From: CAIUPE01 sp046091665
Lineage (GTDB): Bacteria > Pseudomonadota > Alphaproteobacteria > Rhizobiales > Beijerinckiaceae
Reading direction: 5' to 3'
Length of the DNA: 64,000 bases
NCBI GenBank assembly: GCA_046091665.1
Contig: JBJTCD010000017.1
Span: forward strand, 28,125 to 92,124
This document shows, piece by piece, positions 22,666 through 32,515 of this stretch. A program made the position numbers and the translations under genes. The notes beneath the pieces are model-generated. The model worked only from the letters and a program-made list of their open reading frames with translations. It ran no database searches and was not told where the DNA came from. Numbering within the stretch: position 1 is the first letter of the stretch; each line of letters starts with the position of its first letter.

Positions 22666-25600
22666 CTATTCAGCAGGCGTTGGTTCGAGTGACGGTGCGC
22701 CTGTTTTTGCAAGACGCTTCGCTTCTTTCTTTGCCGCCCGCGCTTCACGACGACGCTGACGCGCCGCAGAAAGATTGGCAATCAGCATCAATGCAGCGGG
22801 CGTCACGACCAGAGTGAGGATCGTCGCGAAACCCAAACCAAACACGATCGCTGCAGACAAATGCGTCCACCATTGCGTTGACGGTGCGCCAATTGCGATG
22901 TCGCGATTGACGAAATCGAGATTGATCCCGAAAGCAATCGCCAACACGCCGAGAATGGCCGTGACCGCTGTCAAAACCACCGGGCGTGCACGTTCGCGAC
23001 AGGTCTCAATGACCGCATCATAAGCGCTCACACCTTCATGTCTTAACCGATCATAAGTATCAATCAGCACGATGTTGTTGTTCACGATCACGCCGGCATT
23101 CGCGATGATGCCAATACCCGTCATCACAACGCCGAAGGATTGACCCATAATCATCAAGCCGAGCAAGACGCCGATGGTCGAAAGCACAACGGCGGAAAGC
23201 ACCAGCAAGACGCTTGTGAATTTATTAAATTGCGCAAGCAAAATCGCAAAGATCAAGAACATCGCGGTGCCGAACGCTTTCGACAAGAAGGCGCCGGCTT
23301 TGGCCCGTTCTTCGTCTTCACCCTTCAGCTTGAAGATCACGCCCGGTCCAAGATCCGTCTTCGACAGAGCGTCGATCACTTGTTGTTGCACAACGGCCGA
23401 CTGCACACCTTCAGCGACATTCGATGAAAGTGTGATCACACGGCTACCAGCCACGCGATTCAGCTGACCCACGCGCGGACTTGGTGTGCGGGTTACGAAA
23501 TTGCCAATTGGTACCGATCCCACTTGCGTGTTGATCCGCAATTCTTCGATATCGTCGAGCGTGCGCTTGTCTTCAGGAAAACGCAGAATGAGATCGACGG
23601 ATTTATCCGTATCATTCGGGCGATATTCTGAAATTTTCACACCATTGGTGACAAGCTGCAATGCTGCACCGACGCTTGTGGCACTCGCGCCATATTTGGC
23701 GGCTTCCGCTTTATCAACATTGATCGTCCAATCAATTCCCGGCAAAGCAAGACCATTGTCGAGATCCCGTATTTCGGGAATCTTCCCAAGCACAGCCTCA
23801 ACTTTTTTCGCTGCCGGAATGAGATAGGCTGGATCAAGCGCAGAGAGTTGCACTTGGATGGCTTTACCCGTCGGAGGTCCGCCTTTCGGCGCAGTCACTT
23901 CAATCGACACGCCGGAAATATCAGCGGTCTTTGTGCGGATATCTTCCATAATCACGTGGGCAGGACGACGATGTTGCCAATCGATAAATTCGAATTGAAT
24001 TGATCCGATTGTATCTTCAGAGACTTCGCTTGAGCCTTTCTGGCTTTCACCCGAACGCGCATAGACGGTCTTCAGTTCATTCATCGGCAGAATGCGTTCT
24101 TCAACTTGACGAACGAGCTGATCTTTCTCCGTGATGGAAAGATTGCCGCGCGCATGAATCTGCACGATGCCGTAATCAGGTTCGACATTCGGGAAAAATT
24201 CAACACCTTTACCAAACACGCCATAGGCTTTGATCACGGCAACCAACATGAAGAATGCCGCAGCAAGAGTGAGGCCCGGATGTTTCACGCAGAAACGAAC
24301 AAGGCGCATATAGAGACCCTTCTCGCGCGCACGATCATCATGCGGATGATCGGCAGCTTTACCGAGAAGTGCGCCAAGGGTTGGCGTGAAAAACAACGCC
24401 ACCGCAAGCGAAGCTGAAAGCGTCGCGATCAAAGTGAGCGGCATATATTTCATAAATTCGCCGACAATCCCCGGCCAGAACAGCAGAGGTGAGAATGCTG
24501 CAACGCGCGTCAATGTCGCTGAAATAACAGGACCCGCCATACGTTTCGCCGCCAAGGAGAAAGCCTGTTTGGGATCCATGCCTTCAGCCAAGCGACGTTC
24601 CGCATATTCAGAAACAATGATCGCGTCATCGACCAGCATCCCGACCGCAAGAATAAGCGAGAACAACACGACAATATTGACGGTGAGACCGGCCAATTGC
24701 AGCGCGAGAATGCCTGCCAAGAAAGATCCTGGAATTGCAATGCCAATAAAAAGCGAGGGACGACCACCCAAAACCAACATCATGATTACGAGCACAAGCA
24801 GAACGGCGGTCACGACACTGTTTTGCAATTCGTGCAACATATCGCGAATGGTTTTTGATTTGTCCTGACTGAATGTGACAGAAACGGTGCCCGGCCAAGA
24901 GGCTTGCAATTTGCCGACAACATATTTGACCGCATCAACCGTTTCGATGAGGTTCGATCCGGTGCGTTTTGACACTTCAATCGTGATCGCAGACTTGCCA
25001 TTCACACGTGTGATTGAGGTTGCGTCTTTAAAGGTTGGTCGCACTTCGGCGACATCACCCAAAGTGACACTAGCGCCCGCAGACGCTGTCACTGGTAATT
25101 TCAAAATATCTTCGGGTCTTTCAATCAGCGCAGGAACTTTCACCGCAAAGCGACCGGTGCCGCCCTCAAGCGCACCGGCAGCCACAAGACTATTCGATTG
25201 CGAAACGCCACCGATCAAACTGTCGAGGCTGATGCCATAGCTTTTCATCAACATCGGCTCGGCAATGATTTCTACAACTTCATCGCGCGCGCCTTTGAGA
25301 TCAGCAGACAACACGCCGGGAATCGCTTCAATCGCATTCTTCGTACCGCGCGCGATGCGCAACAAAGTGCGCTCCGGCACATCGCCGGTTAGACCGACAA
25401 CAAGAACCGGGAAGAGCGAGAGATTGACTTCACGGACTGTAGGCTGATCTGCGTCTTTCGGTAGATCCCGTTTCGCATCATCAACTTTGGCACGCACATC
25501 TGCGACAGCCTTTGTCGAGTCAAATCCCGCTTGAAATTCGAGAAGAACAAAGCCACCGCCTTCAAAGGCGGTTGAACGCATTTCTTTGACATTAGAAACG

Positions 25601-25821
25601 GATTTTAGCTGCGTCTCCATCGGACGTAGCAAGAGTCGCTCCGCATCTTCAGGGCTGATCCCGCGTTGCGAGAGTTGCACATAGACGATCGGCACGCGCA
25701 CATCAGGCTCAGCCTCTTTCGGAATTGTCATATAGGCAACAAATCCAGCAAGAAGAAGAAAGGCGAGAAACGCAAGCGTCAGCCGCGCATGCGAAATGGC
25801 AAAATCAATGGGATTTTTCAT
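22666..25821 (-). CDS. RND efflux transporter, inner-membrane pump
   Basis: 1051 residues. The N-terminal helix is followed by periplasmic porter domains; the central block VGMLVDDAIIVSEYAERRL is the TM4 proton-relay motif of the AcrB/HAE family (Asp-Asp). A second membrane block begins near residue 850 (FLIFAILLAQFNKF). It is the trimeric pump of a tripartite exporter. The short opening (FVAYMTIPKEAEPDVRVP) places it in the less-studied branch of HAE1-like transporters. The periplasmic adaptor and a TetR regulator lie directly upstream; no outer-membrane channel is in this cluster. Substrates unknown. Confidence 0.93.
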   Translation of the reverse strand: MKNPIDFAISHARLTLAFLAFLLLAGFVAYMTIPKEAEPDVRVPIVYVQLSQRGISPEDAERLLLRPMETQLKSVSNVKEMRSTAFEGGGFVLLEFQAGFDSTKAVADVRAKVDDAKRDLPKDADQPTVREVNLSLFPVLVVGLTGDVPERTLLRIARGTKNAIEAIPGVLSADLKGARDEVVEIIAEPMLMKSYGISLDSLIGGVSQSNSLVAAGALEGGTGRFAVKVPALIERPEDILKLPVTASAGASVTLGDVAEVRPTFKDATSITRVNGKSAITIEVSKRTGSNLIETVDAVKYVVGKLQASWPGTVSVTFSQDKSKTIRDMLHELQNSVVTAVLLVLVIMMLVLGGRPSLFIGIAIPGSFLAGILALQLAGLTVNIVVLFSLILAVGMLVDDAIIVSEYAERRLAEGMDPKQAFSLAAKRMAGPVISATLTRVAAFSPLLFWPGIVGEFMKYMPLTLIATLSASLAVALFFTPTLGALLGKAADHPHDDRAREKGLYMRLVRFCVKHPGLTLAAAFFMLVAVIKAYGVFGKGVEFFPNVEPDYGIVQIHARGNLSITEKDQLVRQVEERILPMNELKTVYARSGESQKGSSEVSEDTIGSIQFEFIDWQHRRPAHVIMEDIRTKTADISGVSIEVTAPKGGPPTGKAIQVQLSALDPAYLIPAAKKVEAVLGKIPEIRDLDNGLALPGIDWTINVDKAEAAKYGASATSVGAALQLVTNGVKISEYRPNDTDKSVDLILRFPEDKRTLDDIEELRINTQVGSVPIGNFVTRTPSPRVGQLNRVAGSRVITLSSNVAEGVQSAVVQQQVIDALSKTDLGPGVIFKLKGEDEERAKAGAFLSKAFGTAMFLIFAILLAQFNKFTSVLLVLSAVVLSTIGVLLGLMIMGQSFGVVMTGIGIIANAGVIVNNNIVLIDTYDRLRHEGVSAYDAVIETCRERARPVVLTAVTAILGVLAIAFGINLDFVNRDIAIGAPSTQWWTHLSAAIVFGLGFATILTLVVTPAALMLIANLSAARQRRREARAAKKEAKRLAKTGAPSLEPTPAE

Positions 25822-25847
25822 AAGGGTCAGTCCCTAATCCGAATGCA

Positions 25848-26909
25848 TTAACCGAGTTTCATCGGAACGGGTTCAACCACCTGTCCCTCTTTCACAAAAT
25901 CCTGTCCTTGCACGATGATCTGTGCACCGGCTTGAATGCCGGAAACGAAAAGATAATCCGTTTGGTCTTCAACCAACCCCACCGGAACAAAAGCCACTTT
26001 ATTGTCTTGACCAACCACACGCACGCCAAGCTTGCCTTCCGCCGAGAAGGTCAGAGCCGAACGCGCCACTTTCGTCGCATCAACAGGCGCGAGATAAAGC
26101 GTGACTTCTGCCGTCACACCATCCGCAATTTTACGTTCGGGATTGGCGAGGCTCACATCGATGCGATAGGTGCGCGTTTGCGGGCTCGCGCGGTTGGAAA
26201 TGAACCGCACAGTGCCAGACGCTTCTTCGCCACCGATCAACCGCACATCGGCTTTGTCGCCCACTTTCACGCCGGCCAAGCGGCGTTCCGAAATTTCAAC
26301 AACCGCCAACATCGGATCAAGCGACATGACTTCAGCGACAGGTGCACCAGGCTGCAAGCTCTGACCCAAAGTTGCCGGCACTTCATTGATGATGCCTGAC
26401 ACAGGCGCCAGTACTGTTCCGCGATCGCGCTCTGCTTGAGCGGCAGCCAATTGTGCTTGCGCCGCTTTCAAATCCGCTTCGAATTGCGCAATGCCGAGCT
26501 TGGCAAGATTGCCGCTTTCAACAAGCACGCGCTTGGCTTCATATTCTTTTTGACGCTGCTCGACACGCGCTTGCGCTTGTTGAACATTTGATTCACGCGC
26601 CTCATCGGAGAGCACCGCAATCACATCACCCTGCTTTACGACTGAACCACGACGCACTGTCAATTCAGTCACAACGCCGCTCGCGCGAGCAATCGCCATC
26701 GTGCGAACATCTGCTTCGGTGCGTCCGGACAAAGTGAGTTTTCGTGAACGCGGTTCAACAGACGCTGGTAAAACTGAAACTTGAAATGGTTTTGTTTCAA
26801 CCACTTTTGTGTTTGCGGGCGGTGCTTCCTTTTTTGTCATAGCGCCTGACGCAATCCAAGCGACGGCTCCGATGACGAGAAGAATGGCGGTGATACGGCT
26901 CCAAAGCAT
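25848..26909 (-). CDS. RND efflux periplasmic adaptor (HlyD/MFP family)
   Basis: 353 residues from the ATG at 26909 (AGGAAA upstream); the earlier in-frame start lacks support. An N-terminal membrane anchor (ITAILLVIGAVAWIASG) is followed by a lipoyl half-motif (ASGVVTELTVRRGSVVKQGD), a coiled-coil hairpin rich in Ala/Gln (about 110-160), the second lipoyl half (APVSGIINEVPATLG) and a beta-barrel. It links the pump to an outer-membrane channel. It lies 26 bases before the pump gene in a tetR-adaptor-pump operon. Confidence 0.92.
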   Translation of the reverse strand: MLWSRITAILLVIGAVAWIASGAMTKKEAPPANTKVVETKPFQVSVLPASVEPRSRKLTLSGRTEADVRTMAIARASGVVTELTVRRGSVVKQGDVIAVLSDEARESNVQQAQARVEQRQKEYEAKRVLVESGNLAKLGIAQFEADLKAAQAQLAAAQAERDRGTVLAPVSGIINEVPATLGQSLQPGAPVAEVMSLDPMLAVVEISERRLAGVKVGDKADVRLIGGEEASGTVRFISNRASPQTRTYRIDVSLANPERKIADGVTAEVTLYLAPVDATKVARSALTFSAEGKLGVRVVGQDNKVAFVPVGLVEDQTDYLFVSGIQAGAQIIVQGQDFVKEGQVVEPVPMKLG

Positions 26910-26935
26910 AGTGAGTTTCCTAGCGAGACGGTAGA

Positions 26936-27565
26936 TTACGTTAAGAGAGAATGAGAACAAGGACGAAGGGACAGAGTACCGCACAAAACAGCACCGATAA
27001 GATCGAGAAGCGTTGCAACTTCGGTTTCACTTTCAAAATCGGGATCAAGCGCGCGACGGCGGATGAGCCCATCGGAGAGGGTCAGGATCAACCGCGCCAC
27101 CGCATCAAGATCAATCGAATTTGGAATTTCACCCTTTGATCGCGCTTTTTCGCATACGGCAATGATGCCGCGCCGGACTTCCGCTTGAACGCCTCCCATG
27201 ACATCGGCAATCGCAGGATTGCGCGCAGCTTCGCTCCAGATTTCGAGCGTTAGAACGGCTTTTTCTTTCGGTTTTTCAATAAAATGGCGGCGACCCAAGG
27301 AGCGGAACGCCCCCATCAGATCAACTATATCCACTAAAGCGGCAAAATCACCGGCGATTTCGGCCCGATCCCGCTCGATGAGAGCGAGAATCAACGCGTC
27401 TTTTGAGGGAAAATAGCGATAAAGATTTCCGGGAACCATGCCCGCCTCACCGGCCACATCCTGCATCGTCGTTCGGTGGAAGCCGGAACGGGTAAAACAG
27501 GTCTCCGCCGCATCAAGAATCTGCGGGCGACGGTCCAAATGGCGGGGGGCACGGGCAAGGGACAT
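26936..27565 (-). CDS. TetR/AcrR-family regulator of the RND operon
   Basis: 209 residues. The N-terminal helix-turn-helix (ILDAAETCFTRSGFHRTTMQDVAGEAGMVPGNLYRYFPSK region, about residues 16-56) is typical; the C-terminal ligand domain is unlike any I can name. It stands first in the operon before the adaptor and pump genes. The 16-bp perfect palindrome in its promoter is the obvious site for autorepression, lifted by a pump substrate. The start codon is only about two bases from the expected transcription start, so the message may be leaderless. Confidence 0.92.
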   Translation of the reverse strand: MSLARAPRHLDRRPQILDAAETCFTRSGFHRTTMQDVAGEAGMVPGNLYRYFPSKDALILALIERDRAEIAGDFAALVDIVDLMGAFRSLGRRHFIEKPKEKAVLTLEIWSEAARNPAIADVMGGVQAEVRRGIIAVCEKARSKGEIPNSIDLDAVARLILTLSDGLIRRRALDPDFESETEVATLLDLIGAVLCGTLSLRPCSHSLLT

Positions 27566-27574
27566 GGTGCAACG

Positions 27575-27603
27575 CAGTTAGTGAATGAACGTTCATTCGT
27601 CAA
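27575..27603 (-). promoter_or_regulatory. Promoter and TetR operator of the RND operon
   Basis: Minus-strand -35 TTGACG (27598-27603) and -10 TAACTG (27575-27580) with 17-bp spacing. The perfect palindrome GAATGAACGTTCATTC (27583-27598) fills the spacer, so a bound dimer would block RNA polymerase. Outer words GTTAGT and ACTAAC add partial symmetry. Confidence 0.8.
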
Positions 27604-27723
27604 CTAACCAGCGGTTGTGTTCACGTAAGCGTTTTGCGCGCTATCCGGAGGCGCGGGACAGGTCTAGCTTGGCCTGACCCTAGCGGGAGGGAGCTCCCCT
27701 TCCCCTTTTTCGGAGGCGCGTCC

Positions 27724-28866
27724 ATGCGGTGGTCAGTTGAGCTTGGCCGGATCGCCGGAACAGCGGTCAGGGTCCATGTCACATTTCTCTTATTCCTCGC
27801 CTTTATTGGCATCCTTGTTTATCGCGCCAATGGGCCGGCTGCGGCATGGGACACGCTCGCTTTCATCATTTTGATTTTCATGTGTGTTGTTGCACATGAA
27901 TTTGGTCATGTGCTGATGGCGCGCCGCTTTGGTGCAAGGACGCGTGATGTAACGCTTTTCCCCATTGGCGGCGTTGCTACTATTGAACGCATACCGGAAA
28001 AGCCGAGCCAAGAAATTCTCGTGGCGCTCGCTGGACCCTTAGTCAATCTTTTGATTGCTGTTGTTGTGATGATTTTCTATGGGCATTCATTAAGCCAGCA
28101 AGATTTCAACGCCATCGGTAATTCTGAAACAAGTCTCGCGCTGCGCATCGCTGCGGCCAATCTCATGCTCATGACTTTTAACTTGATTCCCGCTTTCCCG
28201 ATGGATGGCGGTCGTGTGCTGCGCGCGCTACTTGCGCTCAAATGGAGCCGGTCACGCGCAACTAAAATTGCTGCGAGCATTGGTCAAATCTTTGCCTTCG
28301 CCCTTGGCTTTTTAGGTCTATTTGGCAATCCGTTTTTGATCATCATTGCCGCGTTTGTCTTTATTGCCGCGGGTGCCGAAGCCGATGCTGCTGTGCTGCA
28401 TGACAGCGCACGTGATCTCACTGTCGGAGAAGCCATGTTGACCGAATATTCAACACTTCATCCCTCTGACACGATTGGAACAAGTGTTGAAAAACTCATT
28501 CGTTCAAGTGATGACGTTTTTCCGGTGATTGATGAAACAGGACGCGCCTTTGGCTTTGTCACAAGACTTGCATTGCTTGAAGCTTTGTCCCATCAAATGG
28601 ATACGACACCCGTGTCGTCCCTGATGACGCTCTTCGAAAACACAATCAGACAAGATGATAATCTCGAAAAAGTGCTCTCACGCTTCGAGACTGAAGAACA
28701 ACCTGCCTTCATTGTCGGTGAACCGGATGGACGCGCCATCGGATTGTTGACGCGCGCATCTTTGGCGCAAGCGATCTTGATCCATACGGCACGACCCGGC
28801 TGGCACAGTCATCGCGGCGGTTTAATCGCCGCGAGTTTACCGGGTTTCAAAAAACGCGCGCTGTAA
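27724..28866 (+). CDS. Site-2 protease family (M50) metalloprotease with CBS domains
   Basis: From the ATG at 27724 (GGAGG upstream) the protein has 380 residues. The zinc motif HEFGH is near residue 59 in a membrane helix, and the third ligand Asp lies in PAFPMDGGRVLRAL. About five to six membrane segments precede two CBS domains (about 235-350: VGEAMLTEYSTLHPSDTI, VSSLMTLFENTI). This is the rhomboid-like intramembrane protease group with CBS sensors, as in SpoIVFB-like proteins of bacteria and archaea. CBS pairs usually bind adenosyl nucleotides. The substrate is unknown. It is divergent from the tetR operon. Confidence 0.92.
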   Translation: MRWSVELGRIAGTAVRVHVTFLLFLAFIGILVYRANGPAAAWDTLAFIILIFMCVVAHEFGHVLMARRFGARTRDVTLFPIGGVATIERIPEKPSQEILVALAGPLVNLLIAVVVMIFYGHSLSQQDFNAIGNSETSLALRIAAANLMLMTFNLIPAFPMDGGRVLRALLALKWSRSRATKIAASIGQIFAFALGFLGLFGNPFLIIIAAFVFIAAGAEADAAVLHDSARDLTVGEAMLTEYSTLHPSDTIGTSVEKLIRSSDDVFPVIDETGRAFGFVTRLALLEALSHQMDTTPVSSLMTLFENTIRQDDNLEKVLSRFETEEQPAFIVGEPDGRAIGLLTRASLAQAILIHTARPGWHSHRGGLIAASLPGFKKRAL

Positions 28867-28868
28867 AA

Positions 28869-29627
28869 TCAACCACGTCCGACGAGTGGCATTTTCGTTG
28901 CCATCACGGTCAAAGTGAGCACATTCGCATCAAGCGGAAGGCTCGCCATATAAACAACGGACTGCGCAACATAAGCGACATTCATTGTTGGCTCTGCTCG
29001 AATTTGCAGATCCGCCTGCAACACGCCTGAATTCATTTTCGAGGTCATGTCGGTTGCCGCATTGCCAATATCAATCTGTCCGCAAGCGATATCGTATTTA
29101 CGACCATCAAGTGCGGTTGATTTCGTCAACCCCGTAATCGCGTGTTTGGTTGCGGTATAGGGCGCGGAATTCGGACGCGGCGTTTGTGATGAGATTGAAC
29201 CATTATTAATGATGCGACCACCGCGCGGATTTTGATCTTTCATGATCCGAAACGCTTCTTGCGTGCACAAGAAAGCCGAAGTGAGATTAGCATTCAAAAC
29301 CGTCTGCCATTGATCAAATGTCAAATCTTCAAGATTGATCGGCGGCGCATTGGAGCCTGCATTGTTGAACAAGACATCAAGCCGCCCAAAGCGTTCTTTT
29401 GTTTTGGCAAATAAGGTTGCAACGGCCTTCGGATCTCCAAGATCGGTCGAGACCGCAAGCGTCGGCACATTATAAGAAGCACCAAGTTTCGCAGTTTCAT
29501 CAAGCGCATCTTGACGGCGACCCGCCAAGACAACGTTATAGCCTTCTTTCATCATCGCGAGCGTCACGGCCCGACCAATGCCGGAGCCTGCACCCGTGAT
29601 CATTGCAATTTTACCTTGCCCACTCAT
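28869..29627 (-). CDS. SDR-family oxidoreductase
   Basis: 252 residues, classical SDR: cofactor motif TGAGSGIGRAV near residue 12, NNAGSNAPP, catalytic Ser in NNGSISSQTPR and active site Y-x3-K in PYTATKHAITGL. The fold suggests NAD(P)-dependent oxidation of a secondary alcohol. The tail after about 210 (YMASLPLDANVLTLTVMATK) is typical. It is convergent with the protease gene at two bases and lies downstream of the class III aminotransferase. The substrate is unknown. Confidence 0.88.
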   Translation of the reverse strand: MSGQGKIAMITGAGSGIGRAVTLAMMKEGYNVVLAGRRQDALDETAKLGASYNVPTLAVSTDLGDPKAVATLFAKTKERFGRLDVLFNNAGSNAPPINLEDLTFDQWQTVLNANLTSAFLCTQEAFRIMKDQNPRGGRIINNGSISSQTPRPNSAPYTATKHAITGLTKSTALDGRKYDIACGQIDIGNAATDMTSKMNSGVLQADLQIRAEPTMNVAYVAQSVVYMASLPLDANVLTLTVMATKMPLVGRG

Positions 29628-29664
29628 TCGTCAATCCGTTCTTCTCGAGAGCCTGTTCAATTCA

Positions 29665-31026
29665 TCACGCCGCGAGTCGCGACAAGGCGCGACCGAAGCG
29701 GTCAAAGATATCATCAATTTGCTTTTCCGTGATGATCAAGGGCGGGCAGAAAGCGATGATGTCACCAATCGCACGAATGATCAGCCCCTCTTCATGACAA
29801 AGCTCTGAAAGCTTCAATCCAGTAGCACCAGGCTTTTCAAATGCTGCCTTTGTTTTCTTGTCCGCGACGAGCTCCATCGCACCAATCATTCCCACACCGC
29901 GCGTTTCACCAACAAGCGGATGATCTTTGAAGGAATGCAAACGCTCAAGGAAACGTGGACTTAATTGCGGAACACGCTGCATCAAGCCACGCTCTTCAAT
30001 GATGTCTAGATTTTCATTCGCAACCGCCATCGCGAGCGGATGGCCTGAGGTTGTGAAGCCGTGACCAAAAACACCAATCTTCGCCGTGTTATCCGCGATC
30101 ACATTGTAAATTTCATTGGTGAAGACAATGGCTGCCAGGGGCACATAAGATGATGTGATTTGCTTCGAACACACCATGATGTCCGGTTCAATTCCATATG
30201 TCGTGCAGCCCCAAGTGGTTCCTGTACGACCAAAGCCGTTAATAACTTCGTCAGCGATCAGCAGCACATCATATTTACGGCATACGGCTTGAATTTTTGG
30301 CCAATAAGTACGCGGAGGAACAAACACCCCACCCGCACCCATTACGGGCTCGCCAATGAAAGCGGCAACCGTTTCCGGACCTTCCGCCAAAATTTTATCT
30401 TCCAATTCTTTCGCAAGGCGCGTTGCAAAATCTTCTTCGCTTTCGCCCGGTTCAGCATAACGCCAGTGATGCGCGCAGCTGACATGTTTAAATTGCGGGA
30501 AGGGCACATCAAAATCACGATGATTGTTCGGCAATCCCGTCAAGCTCGCCGAAACCAATGTGATGCCGTGATAGGCTTTGATGCGCGAGATGATTTTCTT
30601 TTTATTCGGACGACCAAGTGCGTTGTTGTAATACCACACCATTTTTACAACGGTGTCATTCGCCTCAGAGCCTGAATTGGTGAAATGCGCTTTGCCCATT
30701 TTGCCAGGCGCCATTTTTACCATGCGCTCGGCAAGCGCGATCGCTTGCGGATGGGATTTATGCGAGAAGGAATGATAATATGGAAGTTCGCTCATTTGTT
30801 TAGCAGCGGCCTTTGCCAGACGCTCCTCACCAAAGCCGACCGCGACACTCCAAAGACCTGCCATCGCTTCGATATATTCCTTACCCGAGTCATCATAAAC
30901 ATGGATGCCTTTACCATGTGTGATGATCATCGGGCCCACTTGTTCATGACGACGCGCATTTGTGACAGGATGAAAATAAAATTCGATATCGCGTGCAGCG
31001 AGTGAATTCGGATTGGCGGTCATCAT
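29665..31026 (-). CDS. Class III (omega) aminotransferase
   Basis: 453 residues, PLP fold type I. Marks are the GlxxAxTNSGSEANDT cofactor block, ADEVINGFGRTG, the PLP lysine in CSKQITSSY and the TTSGHP block. The group uses pyruvate and transfers amino groups from beta-alanine, putrescine, GABA or xenobiotic amines. The polyamine genes elsewhere in the window make putrescine possible, but no link is shown. Its GGAG ribosome site lies a few bases before two adjacent ATGs. A 6-bp inverted repeat around 31051 lies upstream. Confidence 0.9.
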   Translation of the reverse strand: MMTANPNSLAARDIEFYFHPVTNARRHEQVGPMIITHGKGIHVYDDSGKEYIEAMAGLWSVAVGFGEERLAKAAAKQMSELPYYHSFSHKSHPQAIALAERMVKMAPGKMGKAHFTNSGSEANDTVVKMVWYYNNALGRPNKKKIISRIKAYHGITLVSASLTGLPNNHRDFDVPFPQFKHVSCAHHWRYAEPGESEEDFATRLAKELEDKILAEGPETVAAFIGEPVMGAGGVFVPPRTYWPKIQAVCRKYDVLLIADEVINGFGRTGTTWGCTTYGIEPDIMVCSKQITSSYVPLAAIVFTNEIYNVIADNTAKIGVFGHGFTTSGHPLAMAVANENLDIIEERGLMQRVPQLSPRFLERLHSFKDHPLVGETRGVGMIGAMELVADKKTKAAFEKPGATGLKLSELCHEEGLIIRAIGDIIAFCPPLIITEKQIDDIFDRFGRALSRLAA

Positions 31027-31050
31027 CGACTCCTAAACGGGGAACACTTG

Positions 31051-31066
31051 GGCACGATAGCGTGCC
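31051..31066. promoter_or_regulatory. Inverted repeat upstream of the class III aminotransferase
   Basis: GGCACG-atag-CGTGCC, a 6-bp inverted repeat with a 4-nt gap, about 25 bases before the aminotransferase start and about 39 bases past the benE stop. No T tract follows, so an operator is more likely than a terminator. Confidence 0.4.
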
Positions 31067-31104
31067 ACGCGGCTAAAGAAAACCGTCGAGCCCTGCAGGA
31101 ACGA

Positions 31105-32331
31105 TCAGGCCGCCGTGCCAAACCGACGCAGCAACCGCAAAAATCCGCCAGCGACTAGGCCCCAAAAGGCACCCCCAATGCCGAAGAGGGTCAATCCCGA
31201 CGCGGCAACAAGAAATGTAACGACAGCCGCTTCACGCTCAGAGGCGTCTTGAACAGCGGCCATCAGCGCAGCCCCAAAAGCCCCGATGAGAGCCAACCCC
31301 GCAACGGCCTCGATCAAGACCGGTGGCGAAACCGCAATCAGAGCGGTGGCGCCACCCGCCAGAAGGCCAAAAACAATATAAATCACGCCCGCGGTGACGC
31401 CTGCCACATAGCGTTTTTGCGGATCAGGATGGCAATCCGGCCCCGCACAAATCGCGGCCGTAATCGCCGCAAGATTAACCGCATGGCCGCCGAAGGGTGT
31501 TGCAAGCACCGACATCACGCCCGTAACCGTAAAGAGCGACCCGGGTTCAGGCCGGTAATTATGCGCTGCCAAAACGGCAATACCGGGAATGTTTTGCGAA
31601 GCCATCGTTACAATAAACAATGGCAGCGCGATGCTGATCATCGCTGGCAGCGAGAAGTGCGGTTCGATGAAAACGGGGTGCGGTATCAGCGACGCCAAAC
31701 TCAGCGACGGTGCAGAACCCGTGAAATAAAGACTGACAATCAAAATGACAACAGCGGCAGGCACGGCAAACACACGTTTGAACCGCGCGACAACTGCCCA
31801 CACGACAATGATAGATAAAGCAGCCATTGGCATGTGAGCGACCGCGGTAACAGGTGCCACGCAAAGATGAAGCAAAATGCCGGCAAGCATTGCGTTGGCT
31901 AACGCAGGCGGAATCGCATTCACGGCCCGGCCTAAAGGTTTCCACAGACCCGCGATCACCAATAACAATGAAGACAAAAGAAACGCACCGACGGCGGTTG
32001 AGAAACCACCCGGCAATGAGCCCGTCGTTGCCAAGAGTGCTGCGCCCGGAGTTGACCAGGCGACACTCACTGGCATGCGCGTTTTCAGGCTTAAGATGAT
32101 CCCGCCAAGACCCATCGCCATCGACAACGCCATGAGACCCGAAGCGGCTTCGGCCTCACTCGCACCAACCGCTTTTAGCCCATGCACAACCACCGCGAAG
32201 GAACTGGCAAAGCCAACAAAAGCGGCAAGCGCGCCAGCAATGACAGCGTGAAACGGAAAAGAAGATTCATGACGAGTGTGATCATCATGAGCGAGAGGCA
32301 AAGACTTATCAGCGGTCATTCGAAGAGACAT
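31105..32331 (-). CDS. benE: BenE-type benzoate/H+ symporter
   Basis: About 408 residues from the ATG at 32331 (32319 is an alternative; the frame also opens earlier, unlikely). Ten to twelve membrane segments are seen. The signature FGGHAVNLAAITAAICAGP with CHPDPQKRYVAGV is that of the BenE family, which carries aromatic acids across the inner membrane. No benzoate-degradation genes are here, so the true substrate may be another acid. It shares a promoter region with the divergent Spy-like gene. Confidence 0.85.
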   Translation of the reverse strand: MSLRMTADKSLPLAHDDHTRHESSFPFHAVIAGALAAFVGFASSFAVVVHGLKAVGASEAEAASGLMALSMAMGLGGIILSLKTRMPVSVAWSTPGAALLATTGSLPGGFSTAVGAFLLSSLLLVIAGLWKPLGRAVNAIPPALANAMLAGILLHLCVAPVTAVAHMPMAALSIIVVWAVVARFKRVFAVPAAVVILIVSLYFTGSAPSLSLASLIPHPVFIEPHFSLPAMISIALPLFIVTMASQNIPGIAVLAAHNYRPEPGSLFTVTGVMSVLATPFGGHAVNLAAITAAICAGPDCHPDPQKRYVAGVTAGVIYIVFGLLAGGATALIAVSPPVLIEAVAGLALIGAFGAALMAAVQDASEREAAVVTFLVAASGLTLFGIGGAFWGLVAGGFLRLLRRFGTAA

Positions 32332-32515
32332 TTTGAGAAAGCGATCAGTCCTCCCCCTCTCGCATGAGAGTGTGGCTGTTGTCGAGGGACAAACACCGTG
32401 ATAATCCGCAGTTTTGCTGACCTCACGACTGATCCTGATCAAAGCCAAGCTTAGACGCATGATCCATAGAGGGATTCCCTTCACAGGTGACCTTCAGATC
32501 GTCAGGAGCTTTACG

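Noticed and set aside
31249..31818. Plus-strand 189-codon frame opposite benE.
   Set aside because: Composition dominated by Asn, Arg and His, a typical antisense shadow of a membrane protein gene.
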